In this document: one piece after another, positions 31,169 to 42,700 of the stretch
Layout: each line of letters opens with the position of its first letter
How positions within the stretch are numbered: position 1 is the stretch's first letter
Notes under the pieces: model-generated
What the model saw: only the letters and a program-made list of their open reading frames with translations
Told to the model about the DNA's origin: nothing
Databases searched by the model: none
From: Marvania coccoides
Lineage: Eukaryota > Chlorophyta > Trebouxiophyceae > Chlorellales > Chlorellaceae
Direction of reading: 5' to 3'
Length of the DNA stretch: 64,000 nt
Assembly: GCA_963854735.1 (NCBI GenBank)
Contig: OY978098.1
Coordinates: forward strand, 2,740,001 to 2,804,000
Program-made: the position numbers and the translations under genes

Positions 31169-33779
31169 ATGAGCTCTTCAATTTCTCCGTCTTCCGCTTC
31201 CCTGCGCCGCTCCAGCCTGGACTCGCCCAGGTGAGAGACCGACCCTCATATTCCCTCCCCCCAAAGTTGCAAAACAGCCCAATTTTAAGCTAATTCCATT
31301 CAAATCCAGCGCCGAACACGTCCATTTCTCTTAAATTAATATGTTTACTGCAGTATGCCCGGAGGAGGCTCCCCAGACGGCGGCTCTTCCAGCGGAGACG
31401 CTCAGCCCAGCATTGCCTCCCTGCTGCACCACATCAACTCCCAGCGTGTGGGCACCCTCAAGGGCCCGGGCAAACCCGGAGCCCCCAAATCCCCGGGGGA
31501 TTCCAGCCCCGATATCGCCCCCAGCGGTGAGTTTTCTGGCGTCGTTAATTTGATTTACAACCCCGGGCCTGACTAATGTTCTCCTTGCATGGGCAGAAAA
31601 ACCACGTTTAAAACTTACAAACCCCGTTTACTAATCATTTTACAGGTCCTCGCAAGCCTGGACAGGGCTGCGAGGAGCTGGAGCAGGCCATCATGCTGGC
31701 TGACACCACCAAGACCGGCGTCCGCCTCCGCATCACCATCCTGGCCGCTGGCTTCGTGATAGGACCCATAGGCGCCTCCGTCCGCGACATCTCCCGCCTC
31801 ACCGGCGCCGAGATCAGGTCCCGCACGGTCCCTGCTGACCGGCTGTGCCCCCGAGACTGTCGGGAGTTCCTCATCGAGGGGCGCGAGTCCTGCGTGGTGC
31901 GCGCGCTGAGCGTCATCTCGGACGCAGTGACGCGGTACAAGTCGCTGTGCGAGGGGCGCTACGCGGGGCAGTGCGTGTCTCGCATCCAGCACGTGGCGGG
32001 GATTGACTTTGCCTACCAGCCCCCGCCCCGCTCCATAGTGCCCTTTGCGGCCTGCCTCAAGGGCCACTCCAAGTAAGATTATAATTTTTGGGTTGAAACA
32101 CTGGGGCATAAGCGCTCGTTTTGACTATCGTTCGCACAGATTTATGCTTCACGCAGTTTTGTTTGCATGGCAGCATTCGGTTCCAACTTTCCGAGTTTTT
32201 GCGCGCTGCAAAATCAGGAAATACCTCATTAGTTTTATTTTGAGCGATCCGGTCACCATTTCTTTTGAATTTTAATTTATCTTGCAGGCGTAGCAACAGC
32301 AGCAAGTCGACGACGCCGGCCCCCTCCCCCGCCCCCTCCCTCGCCCCCTCCCCCGCCCCCTCCTCCTCCGCCTCTCGCCCGGCCGTGGTAACTTTCAGGG
32401 AGGCCGTCAACCGCCGCCTGGGTCACACCACCTCCCCTCCCACCGAGAATGTAAACCAACACCCAGGACCCAACAACAGCAGCGATACCGCCAATACCGC
32501 CGCAGCAAATTTCTCCACATCGCTGCCGGCTCCTCCCACCGGCGTACAAGACGCGACCCACCTCGCTGGCCCCACCATGGAGGTCCCGCTGCCCACGCTG
32601 GCGGCGGCGCTCTTCGGGGCTCCCGGCGACGCCCTCGCTGCCACACAGCCGCAGCTTCAGCAGCAGGCTGAGGTGGCAACCACTGGCGGTAACATCCTGA
32701 TGGCGCAGCACAACGGCAGACTGGTGCCAGTCAAGCTGATGCTGTCTTCTGGCGATGGCGGAACGGGGCAGCTGCAGCTGCAGCTGCAGCTGCCTGCGCA
32801 GCGCATCGATGTGGCTCCAGCGCCGACTGCTGCTCCTGCTACGGAGAACCCGGCTCCTGTTACTCCTGAACCTGTTCTCCAGGTCCAGCAGGTGCAGCAG
32901 CACGCACAGCACGTGCCACAGCAGGCGCAGCAGCTCACCCACGAGCAGCTCCTGGCGATGCTGACCAGCCAAGTGCAGGCCAACTTCAATCTGAGCAGCA
33001 ACGCGCAGCAGAGCATTGACTCCCTGTCCCACATGCAGCTCGCACTGCAGCAGCAGGTGCAGCAGCAGGCCGCCGCTGCCGCTGCCGCCGCTGAAAACGC
33101 CGAATGGCAGCTCCAGAACCAGCAGCAGATGGTGATGCAGGATGGACCTCATCTTCAGTCTGCTTTCGCCTCTGCCGCGGCCCCTCAGGGCGGCGGCGCA
33201 GCCGACTCGAGCGACCGCAGCCTGTTCTCTTCTTACTCCATAGAATCTGCCTTTTCTGACGCCACCGCCACCCTGGTGGCGCCTGTGACCGACTCCACCC
33301 CTGTGCAGGCTTCCCCAGCTTCCACCGCAGCACTGGACCGCCGCTTTTCTTCGCCCAGCGTGCTGTTTGCGACGCCCTCACTTGTGGACGGCCCTGCTAC
33401 GCGTGCTGCATCCATGAACAGCCCCATGGGAGGGTGGCTGCCCGCTGAGCGCTTTGTGCCCGTGGAGCACAGCCTCAGCGAGGACTTCAGCTTCAATGCT
33501 GCTGCTGTGGACGCGTCGGGGGCAGCGCAGCAGCAGCAGCACTGGTCCTCCTCCTACCCCACGCTGCATCAGAACGGGTCCCCCAACAGCAACGGCGGTG
33601 GGTACTTCCCTGAGGCTGCTGCCCCGCTGCAGAAGCCCTCCGTTTCTGGCTCTCCTGCAGGCGAGAACGCGCAGCACCAGCTGCTGGCCAAGGCAAGTTG
33701 TTTTGCAAAATATGTATGTTACTGGGCTGCATAGATACGTAAGGCTCGAAATTGCTTCATGCAGACCATCTGGGAGTAA
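31169..33779 (+). CDS. KH-domain RNA-binding protein with Gln-rich tail
   Basis: Five exons, 31169-31230, 31354-31526, 31646-32072, 32288-33692 and a 15-nt last exon 33765-33779, encode 693 aa. The last intron has a perfect GC-type donor (AAG|GCAAGT) and ends the protein KTIWE. If it were retained, translation would stop at 33734 instead. Residues about 100-175 form a KH domain: RITILAAGFVIGPIGASVRD with the GxxG loop GPIG at 118-121, then ISRLTGAEIRSR. Residues beyond 225 are low complexity: Pro/Ala/Ser repeats, QLQLQLQLPAQ, and Gln-rich runs with poly-Ala (QQQVQQQAAAAAAAAENAE). One KH domain plus a prion-like Q-rich tail suggests an mRNA-binding or granule protein; the target is unknown. 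Confidence 0.8.
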
Positions 33780-35464
33780 CAACTGTGCTGCTCCCCTTTG
33801 ACTTCAAGACATTTTTAGTACGACAATTTCAATTTTTGAAGAGGAAAACAACGCGTATTTCTGCAGAGCTTAGCGTGTGCTCATCTTCATGTTGCATTTT
33901 GCATGGTCTTTAAAGATCCCCTCCCCTTTTTTTTGAAAATTTGTTTTGCCAGCCGTCGATCCAGATAGCTCTCTTCTCTTTAAGAGGTTAGGCAGTTTTT
34001 TCCAGTCGAAAATTCACCAATACGTTTGAATACAGTTTAAATATCCAGTAGCAGACGTTCATTCAAGTCTGTTTTTGTCTTTCGACGCCTCAACGCCTTT
34101 ATCAAAAAATACGAGCGTAGGCAGTTTCTCCCAGCGAACAGCTTTTTAGGTTCATGATCAAGTTTTAATTAGTTTGTCAATAGTCAGCGAGTGTTTTTAT
34201 ACCACTTTAATCGTCAAGGCTGTGCTGTTTTTCTCGTGAGCGCCGTTTCCCTGTGTTGGTAGGGTTCCTTGGCTTGCTCGCATTGCATCAGCCTATTCAC
34301 TCATTCTTCCCCGTTGCCAAGGGGTATTTTAAAAAGAATTGTATGTTTCACTTTTTTCATACTTCAAATCTGCATGTCCCGTGTCCGCCGGTGTTTGATT
34401 TGCAGCTACTCTCTAGTTCCCATTATTTCATCCACATTAGCATTGCCATGAGATGGCTTTCTTTCTTTCCCTTTTGTTTTCTCTCTACCTGGGCAGTAGC
34501 AGATTTGACTGCCAGCTTCTGTATCAGCTTGAAGGGGCGGTGGGCGAAAAAGCGCCCTCCGCAAACCTTCTGTTGAGCCTAACAACCAGCTCTCTCCACA
34601 TTTCGCTCTCGCTTTTATAGTGCAAGTCATCAAGACGTATCCCAACTCAACTTGAAGCGGTTTTATCATTCAAACCTTGGTGCCCCGAGCTTTAGCTCAG
34701 CGGCGGTCATTTTTTCTTACCGCCTCCTCCCATCTGCATATAGAGCGTGCACTATCCTAAGACCAAACATTTAAATCTTCTCCATATATTCTAGAAGGAC
34801 GTGAGCGAGAGAAAGACTGTAGCAAGCCCGCCCTTGACGAGCGCCCAGTGCCACCTGGAGAAAACATCGAAATGAATTGAACAGGGCGACGCGAAGGAGG
34901 AAAAACACAGCGCGTCGTGGGATACTTAATGCACTTTGAATGGCACGGTAATGTTGCTTCGGACCCTGCGCCCAATGAAAGGCAGAAACGCCTGGTAGGG
35001 CGAGGGGCGGTGGAACAGAAACGATTTTTTCTTCTTCATATGCTCAAGAAGTGAGTTTGGGGAAGCTGCAATCGAGGGAGGCTCTCGGTCATGTTTCAGT
35101 CCCAAATGTTATGCATATACATCCAATTAGCTTGAAAAGCGGACGCTCGCACTCGGGGCGAAACATTGGTGGGATGGCAACATATTGTTCTGATCGATTA
35201 AAATCTAAGGGGGACATCTACTCGTGGAACCAGGTCTGAAAACGCCGCTGCAGTACTTCCACCTTTGCAAAACGAAATCTGTCTCTTAAATAATAAACCA
35301 GTTAACTAACTTCCAACACCCTGGACGGGGTCGATTTTCCTTTTCCGAGATCAGTCGAAGATAAAGAAGATGGAAGAAAGGACAGGACTAAATATCGATC
35401 TCCTCTCTGAAAAACGCACTTTTAAATTCATCTTTGTCTTTGAGAGTCAATCAAATTCGCCAAA
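33780..35464. other. 1.7-kb intergenic region upstream of the LHC gene
   Basis: AT-rich. Contains the 3' region of the KH gene and presumably the light-responsive promoter of the LHC gene. A segment at 34690-34730 has a TAGCTCAGCGGC string and a GCGGT/ACCGC stem but does not fold as a tRNA. I see no gene. Confidence 0.5.
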
Positions 35465-36768
35465 ATGATGACCATCACCGCCAAGACTGGTTCGGCCATG
35501 GCCACCAAGGTTAGTTCTGATTTGTAATCTTCTTTCTCTCCCCGCGTGCGTGGTCGACGCGGAGGGGTGGGTCATCCTGTATGAACGATGCCCATCACCC
35601 ATCCCGTGTGTTCACCCCAAGATTTGCTTATAATTCTGCCCCTCAGCGTTTTGATTTCCATCCTTCATCTCTGCCCACTTCTCACCCGATGCCCCCTTTG
35701 AACCATTTTGCAGCGCACCACCACCACCATGCGCAGGACCGTGGTGAGTGCCCTTGGATTTCGCCATTCTCCGCACTTTATCTTTTTTGATACGATCTCT
35801 GAACACAACTCTTGCACCCCTGTTTCCGCGTTTCGCAGAAGGCCAAGCCCTCCAAGTCCGCGTCCGACTCCATCTGGTGAGAAACCACGCCGTTTCTCGT
35901 AGCACCTTCCTAGATTTCCCCCCCCGCCCCCAATCATATCTATCCCAAAATCTCAATCCCAATATGTGTTTCTCTCCCCCTCCCAATCAACTCAGGTACG
36001 GAGCCGACCGCCCCAAGTTCCTGGGCCCCTTCTCTGACGGTGCCACCCCCTCCTACCTGACTGGCGAGTACCCCGGAGACTACGGCTGGGACACCGCCGG
36101 CCTGTCCGCCGACCCCGAGACCTTTGCCCGCTACCGCGAGATCGAGCTGATCCACGCCCGCTGGGCCATGCTCGGCGCTCTGGGCTGCATCACCCCCGAG
36201 CTCCTGCAGGCCAACGGCGCCGCCGAGTTTGGCGATGCCGCCACCTGGTTCAAAGCCGGTGCCGCCATCTTCTCCGACGACGGCCTGAACTACCTGGGCA
36301 ACCCCAACCTGGTGCACGCCCAGTCCATCGTGGCCACCGTCGCCGTGCAGGTCATCCTCATGGGACAGGCCGAGGCGTTCCGTAACTCCCCCGCCGGCCT
36401 CGACTGGGCTGAGGGCCTCGACCGCCAGTACCCCGGCGGCCCCTTCGACCCCCTGGGCCTGGCTGACGACCCCGACACCTTCTCCGAGCTCAAGGTCAAG
36501 GAGATCAAGAACGGCCGCCTCGCCATGTTCTCCATGTTTGGATTCTTCGTGCAGGCCATCGTCACCGGCGCTGGACCCCTGGAGAACTTGAACTCGCACC
36601 TGGCTGACCCCTCGGTTGCCAACGCGTGGCAGTTCGCCTCGAAGTTCGGTGCGTTGGAATCCCATTCAAATAATTGCCCATTCTTGTCGGTTTCCGTCGA
36701 CTCCCCCCATTTTTTACCATTCAACTCACTTTTCCCTTCATCTTCTTTTTGCAGTGCCCGGAAACTAA
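35465..36768 (+). CDS. LHCII-type chlorophyll a/b-binding protein
   Basis: Five exons (35465-35509, 35714-35743, 35839-35876, 35996-36648, 36755-36768) encode 259 aa. Residues 1-37 are a Thr/Lys/Arg-rich plastid transit peptide. The mature protein begins at the LHCII marker [19 protein letters not shown]-x-DR is needed for trimers in LHCII. Helix B carries the Glu/Arg chlorophyll-ligand motif ([16 protein letters not shown]) and helix A the matching [17 protein letters not shown]. The end ASKFVPGN is typical. It harvests light for photosystem II in the thylakoid membrane. Exons 2, 3 and 5 are tiny (30, 38 and 14 nt). TGTAA at 36898-36902 is a likely poly(A) signal. Confidence 0.95.
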
Positions 36769-37334
36769 GCGTCTGATCTGGCGCTCCCCAGGACGAGTCC
36801 TTTTGATGTTTTTGAGAGGTTTCCCCAAAGGAAACGATAAATTTGGTCTGATTTTTTTCATTTGATAACCTCACCCGCGTAGCTGTGCACCATTTATGTA
36901 AACACGTTATACGCATACCGATTGAGCAGAGAATTACTTGAGCACTGGGGCGAGAGGGAGAAGTTGCAATGGGGTTGGTAGAACTGATTGTTGATGCAGA
37001 GTCTCTGAACATCCTGGTATTGCGCCGTGGAAGATGGAAGCAGTCTGCATGGAAGAGGGTTGCTGCGGGACAGCCGCGCTGTCTACAAAGTCGATATAAC
37101 CCAATTCACTGGACCCCGAAAATCCGCATGACTAGGAAAGCTCAGCATTATGCTGCCTCTGTGGGGTAGGCACCCCTAAAGACGTGGGCGCATGTAACTC
37201 TATTTAAACGCTCAATTGATGATTTAGTATAATGTCCCCTTCTGAGCACCTTCTCTGAGTGCAGCAGCACCTCATTTCGTTTACGAACGCTGAAGGCTGG
37301 ATGGGTAACTGTCGCATGGTTTTAAATGACGGTT
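36769..37334. other. Convergent intergenic region
   Basis: LHC 3' UTR, then AT-rich spacer up to the left edge of the ATG8 duplication. No gene seen. Confidence 0.5.
36898..36902 (+). terminator. Possible poly(A) signal TGTAA of the LHC gene
   Basis: TGTAA 130 nt past the LHC stop codon, the chlorophyte-type polyadenylation motif. Confidence 0.5.
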
Positions 37335-39218
37335 TCTTCCGGTATGTACAAAAGTGTCCCTGCTTTCTTTTACATAGCGAAAAAAGAATGGTGACACAAA
37401 CACAGGGGTTCTAATGAACAAATTGATAAAGAGGGGGGAAAACCCCGGCGTCTTGGGGAAGAAGTCAGGGGAAGGCAGGTGGTGGTACAACAACGAAAAG
37501 GCAGAACAAGGCAAGGCAAAGGGGTTGGGAGGCCGCAGAACAAGCAGGGGCCCATCATGGCACACAGTGGCCCACATAAGGAAGGGAGGAAATATTCTTT
37601 CGGTTGGTAAACATAGCGTGTAGTGTTGCGAGACCTGGAAGTGAAGAAAACAAGGGAAACAGCATCCAACATCCGCAGTGTACAAGGGGGAGGAGAAAGA
37701 AAGAGAGAACGCGTTCTGCATGCAAGGCAAGCTATCACTTCAAACCGTCATTTTTCTGAAGGAAAAAAACGAGTGCATTTCATTATTATTATCTGGGGTT
37801 TATCGGTATAAAAAAAAAACAGGCAGCTGTTCTTCACCCAAAGGTGTTTTCGCCCGAGTAGGTCATGTACAGGAACCCGTCCGAGTCTTTGTAGTCGGTG
37901 TAGACATCGGTGATGAGGGCGCCATTGGGCGGCAGCACGTTCTGCACGAATATGAACAGCGCCTTCTCTGGCTCCATCTGGATGCGGCGCCGGATGACGT
38001 AGGTGAACTGCCCCACGGTGAGGTCGTTGGGCACCAGGTACTTCTTCTTGTCGATGGCCGCGACGTTGCTCTTGTCGGCCTGCTCCACGATCACCTGTTA
38101 AGAAAATTAAACAAAATAAGGGTGGAGGGAGGGTTGGTTGCACGATAAAGAGGGGAGTGGGGGCATTAATTGGAGGTGATAAAGGAGGGAAAAAGAGGCA
38201 AAATGACAACCGAAAAAATGTTTGGCAAAAACGTAAAACCCACCGGGATGCGGTCGGGGTACTTTTCCCTGATTCGTCTTCCGGTATGTACAAAAGTGTC
38301 CCTGCTTTCTTTTACATAGCGAAAAAAGAATGGTGACACAAACACAGGGGTTCTAATGAACAAATTGATAAAGAGGGGGGAAAACCCCGGCGTCTTGGGG
38401 AAGAAGTCAGGGGAAGGCAGGTGGTGGTACAACAACGAAAAGGCAGAACAAGGCAAGGCAAAGGGGTTGGGAGGCCGCAGAACAAGCAGGGGCCCATCAT
38501 GGCACACAGTGGCCCACATAAGGAAGGGAGGAAATATTCTTTCGGTTGGTAAACATAGCGTGTAGTGTTGCGAGACCTGGAAGTGAAGAAAACAAGGGAA
38601 ACAGCATCCAACATCCGCAGTGTACAAGGGGGAGGAGAAAGAAAGAGAGAACGCGTTCTGCATGCAAGGCAAGCTATCACTTCAAACCGTCATTTTTCTG
38701 AAGGAAAAAAACGAGTGCATTTCATTATTATTATCTGGGGTTTATCGGTATAAAAAAAAAACAGGCAGCTGTTCTTCACCCAAAGGTGTTTTCGCCCGAG
38801 TAGGTCATGTACAGGAACCCGTCCGAGTCTTTGTAGTCGGTGTAGACATCGGTGATGAGGGCGCCATTGGGCGGCAGCACGTTCTGCACGAATATGAACA
38901 GCGCCTTCTCTGGCTCCATCTGGATGCGGCGCCGGATGACGTAGGTGAACTGCCCCACGGTGAGGTCGTTGGGCACCAGGTACTTCTTCTTGTCGATGGC
39001 CGCGACGTTGCTCTTGTCGGCCTGCTCCACGATCACCTGTTAAGAAAATTAAACAAAATAAGGGTGGAGGGAGGGTTGGTTGCACGATAAAGAGGGGAGT
39101 GGGGGCATTAATTGGAGGTGATAAAGGAGGGAAAAAGAGGCAAAATGACAACCGAAAAAATGTTTGGCAAAAACGTAAAACCCACCGGGATGCGGTCGGG
39201 GTACTTTTCCCTGATTCG
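37335..39218. repeat. Tandem duplication, two 942-bp units with no difference seen
   Basis: Unit 1 is 37335-38276 and unit 2 is 38277-39218, with a constant offset of 942. Every stretch I compared, including introns, 3' UTR and homopolymers, is the same in both. The junction reads GATTCG followed by TCTTCCGG. In unit 2 the GATTCG continues into CTTGGCC, the intact ATG8 exon 2, so unit 2 is the original 5' context and unit 1 is cut inside exon 2. The identity implies a very recent event or an assembly duplication. Confidence 0.95.
37834..38276 (-). pseudogene. 5'-truncated second copy of ATG8 (partial exon 2 + full exon 3)
   Basis: Contains only the 3' 33 nt of exon 2 (38276-38244) and an intact exon 3 (38094-37834) of ATG8. 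Exon 1, the start codon and the first 23 nt of exon 2 are missing. It lies downstream of the complete gene in its direction of transcription, so it cannot be an independent gene. It could supply an alternative terminal exon with its own 3' UTR, because its exon 3 acceptor is intact. Confidence 0.85.
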
Positions 39219-39368
39219 CTTGGCCTCGGCCTGGCGTTTTTCTGCAGCACAAAGAGGCAGCGGTGGCATGATAAACAATATCCGGGAGGAACATGGTGCG
39301 CTGTGCCACAAAGAAATGAACGTACCCAGAGGGTGCTCCTGCTTAAAACTCTTTTGCTTGTACGACAT
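38776..39368 (-). CDS. ATG8: ATG8 ubiquitin-like autophagy protein
   Basis: Three exons (39368-39326, 39241-39186, 39036-38776) encode 119 aa. All ATG8 landmarks are present: [57 protein letters not shown] and the end [17 protein letters not shown]8 is conjugated to phosphatidylethanolamine on autophagosome membranes by ATG7, ATG3 and ATG12-5. Here the stop follows the reactive Gly directly, so no ATG4 priming cut would be needed for conjugation. The first intron separates PL|EK. The gene is divergent from the dynein gene (350 bp apart) and its 3' part is duplicated exactly downstream. Confidence 0.97.
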
Positions 39369-39718
39369 GGCTGCAACGGTAGACTTTGGGGATCTCCGAG
39401 ACGAATGGAGGTTGACGACCCTTCAATTACTTGTTGCGAGAATTTTCCGACGTGTTCTCGGATGCAGCGCACGCTGTATGTAGATCACGAGCCCCAAATT
39501 TGCTGAGGCGGAGGAGGATTTTTTTTTTGAAATCGAAATGCGCTTTTTTGCAAGCCTCAGCTAAAAATTCGGATCACGCGCCAAAAAAATCTATTTTTGA
39601 CTGGGGCACCGCTTCCTCTCCAACACTGTAACCGACATTTAAACACGTTCACGCCGTCCTCGATGCCTCAATACAGCCATAGCTGCAGTGTGCGCACGTA
39701 AACTGTGCTGTTTCCACC
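39369..39718. promoter_or_regulatory. Divergent promoter region, ATG8 (-) / outer-arm dynein heavy chain (+)
   Basis: 350 bases separate the two start codons. No clear TATA or known motif; inferred from position. Confidence 0.4.
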
Positions 39719-42700
39719 ATGGAATCTCGGTGGCAACTCATTTCCACAAAGGTGCGCAGTTGCTCTGGTTAATAGCCCATTTGGAGGCCTTAAATGACAG
39801 TTTCAACGTATCTGCAGTTGTCCGAGGCATTTGGGCTGGAGTCTGCCCTCGTGGAGTCGGCTCTGCGGTAAGTTGAAAGCTTTAATCCTTTTAATTGATC
39901 TCTCTTCTCGCTCGCTTCCATGTGTACCCTCTCCTTCAATCTTCAGAGATTATACTTCGGATGTGAACCAGTTCCTGGAGGGCAAGGGCCCCCAGACCTT
40001 GTCCTGGCAGCGGCACCACACCGCCGGCGGGGAGTCGCGTCTGCACATCGCCCTGGACCAGCAGCAGGCTAAAACAAAAACCGTTATGTTCTTCCGCGCC
40101 GCCGATAACGCCTCAGCCATCTCCTGCATTGAGGTGGCGCCCAACATGGCTGCATCCGGCAGCCTTGCAACGATGCTCAAAGACGTCTTTGTGCCGCTGA
40201 CTGAAGAGCAGCCGCCCTCAGAGACCCGAGACGCCGCGGTGGCCGCCGCAGCGCGAGCCCTGGCTGCTGCGGAGCAGGCGGCAGCTGCTTCCGACCAGCC
40301 ATCGCTGCTCTGCACCCCTGACCGCCGATTTTTCGAGCATGCTCAGTCCAAGCCGCAGACCCTGGCCAACGCCGCAGAGTCCCCTGCGGCGGTGCACCTC
40401 ACCAGCGTGCTGGAGGACTGGTGCGCCGTGACGGAGGGCGCTCTCACCGAGGACGCCTTGTCTGCCTCTCTGGAGAGCGCAAAGCCGGCCAAAGCAGCCA
40501 CAGACCTGGCCTCCGAGCTGCAGCGCTGCCGCAACCGGGCCTCCAAACTGGCTCTCCTGGTTGCTGATGCCCAGAAGGAGGGATCCAAGGTGGCCTGCCA
40601 GGTGGCGGCGGTGGCAGCCCCGACGGCGCTCAAACGCTGGAGAAAGGTAGAAGCGCGGCTGCAGGAGGCGCTGAACGACGCCGAAGAGCGCACCGCCGTC
40701 ACTTCCCAGATGCTGCCCGCCCTGCTGCCGGTGCTGGCGGGGACCCTAGCCGATGCGGTACTGGCTCTGCCTGGCGCCTTCCAGCGGCTGCGGGTGGCCT
40801 CCACCGCCACACATGCATTCAGTCGGGCAGGCAACATGCGCGGCATGCTGAACGCGCTTGGATCCACCCTGGCGCAGCGCAGCACGGCCAGCGTGGCAGC
40901 TGGCGGGAAGCTGTGGGACCAACCCAGGTCTGCGCTGCTGGCCAAGCTCGACGAGGTGGCGTCTTTGCACTCCGTGTTCGATCGACTGTGCCGCGACATC
41001 CTGGAGGAGGTGGCGAAAGAGGGCGATGCGGCGGCCACGCCTTTTAGTTCGGTTGCCAAGCGCTGTGCGCACCTGCGACGGCTGCTGGCCGCGGTGGAGC
41101 GGTTCGCCATGCTGGGGAAGCAGTCACACATCCCTGGGGTGCCCGACATCGCCACTTCTTTCTTCGAAATTGCAGCGCCGCTCAAGCGCCAGCTGGCGGT
41201 CTCTGCCGACCAAATTTTGGATCTTTCTTCCTCCACTTGGCCTGATTTCGACAAGGACATGCTGGACTTTGGGGTGCACGTCAATGAGCTGGAGCTGGCG
41301 CTGCAGAAGGCGCTGCGAACGTGCTTTGACGCTGCGCCAACCACGGAGCGTGCGCTGGGCCTGTTGCGCCAGCACGCTGCGCTGCTGCCGCCCGACGCGG
41401 TGGAGGGGGAGGTGGGTGCCATGTACACCGCCGCCTTTGATCGATTTGCCGCTGACCTGGAGGCAGTACAGCAGCATTACGAGAAGAATAAATCGCAGCC
41501 GCCGGTGGCCCGCGGGGCCCCTCCCTCTGCCGGCGCCGTGCAGTGGTCGCGTGCGCTGCTGCGGCGGGTGGAGCGCCCCATGCGCATGTTTGCGGCGCAC
41601 GCCCCTCTGATTGCCGCTAAAGAAAGCCGAAAATCCATCAAGGCGTACAACCGTCTGGTGCAGACGCTGCTGGAGTTTGAGGGGCTGGTGCACACGGCGT
41701 GGGCCCGCAGCGCCGAGGCGACGGTGGCGCTGATGCAGGCCCCTGTGCTGATTCAGCACCCCACCTCTGGCCAACTTCACGTAAATCTGGACGCTGGGGT
41801 GTTTGCCGTGGTCAAAGAAGGTACCTGGCTGGGGCGCATGGGCCTGCCCATCCCTGATCGAGTCCTACGAGCCATGCAGGCAGCGGAACTGCTGCAGGCG
41901 CACCACGGCGCCCTGGCGGCGGCCGTGGCGGCGCTGGTGGGCGCGCAGGCCACGCTGCCGCCTGCGCTGCGCCCGCTGGGCCTGGCCCTCGCTAAATTCG
42001 TGCACAACAAGGCAGAGGTATGCAGCGTATTTACGCATTTTTTTAAATTGTTTACCATTAGATTTATTTTATTTTTTAATTCTTTTTGCAGCCGGGGCTG
42101 TTCTCCGTTCATTGGACCTCCGCCACCATCGACGGCTTCAGCCACTCCTTCGCCCAGTCGGTGCTGCGCTTCTGTGAGATCGCGCGCAGGGCCATGGACA
42201 TCCACGACAACGGTGTCGAAGCTGCTGCGCGCGCTGTGCACAGCATGCGGTTCATGGACTTGACACCCAGAGGCCCTGCCCCATGCGACCACTTCGCAGA
42301 GGCCCAGGAACGATTCATGGCTGCCCAGATTGAGGAGCTGGCCAGGCGGGATGCTGCTGCGCACGCTGCCTGCGAGGAGGTTGTTGATATCGTCGCCAAG
42401 GAGCTGCAGCAGAGTGGCCTTGAGCCCAATGCCAGCGCAAACGAATCCTACCGACAAGCCTGTGGTGCTTTGCTAAAGGCGGCCACCGAGGAGGCGGTTT
42501 CCTCCACCCTGGCTGCGCTTCACCAGCGCCTGGGCCCTGTGAAAGACTCAGACGCCTCCGATGTCTCTCTGCTGCTGGCACTGGAGCTGCGACTGGAGGT
42601 GGCTGCTGTGGCGGCGCACCCCAGTGTGGATGAAGCCAAGCAAGTGCTTTCTACTTGCGCTGCGAGCGTGGTTGCTGTGCTTGACAAGCTGCTGCCTTGG

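Noticed and set aside
33693..33734. KH-protein C-terminus reading through to the stop at 33734
   Set aside because: The point where it would enter is a perfect AAG|GCAAGT donor, and a 72-nt AT-rich intron then leads to an acceptor and a short KTIWE-stop exon; I prefer the spliced end.
34681..34730. tRNA-like string (TTTAGCTCAGCGGC with a GCGGT/ACCGC stem)
   Set aside because: It has a D-arm-like box but no matching acceptor stem, anticodon arm or TTC-containing T-arm; the local stem-loop is simply GGCGGT/ACCGCC.
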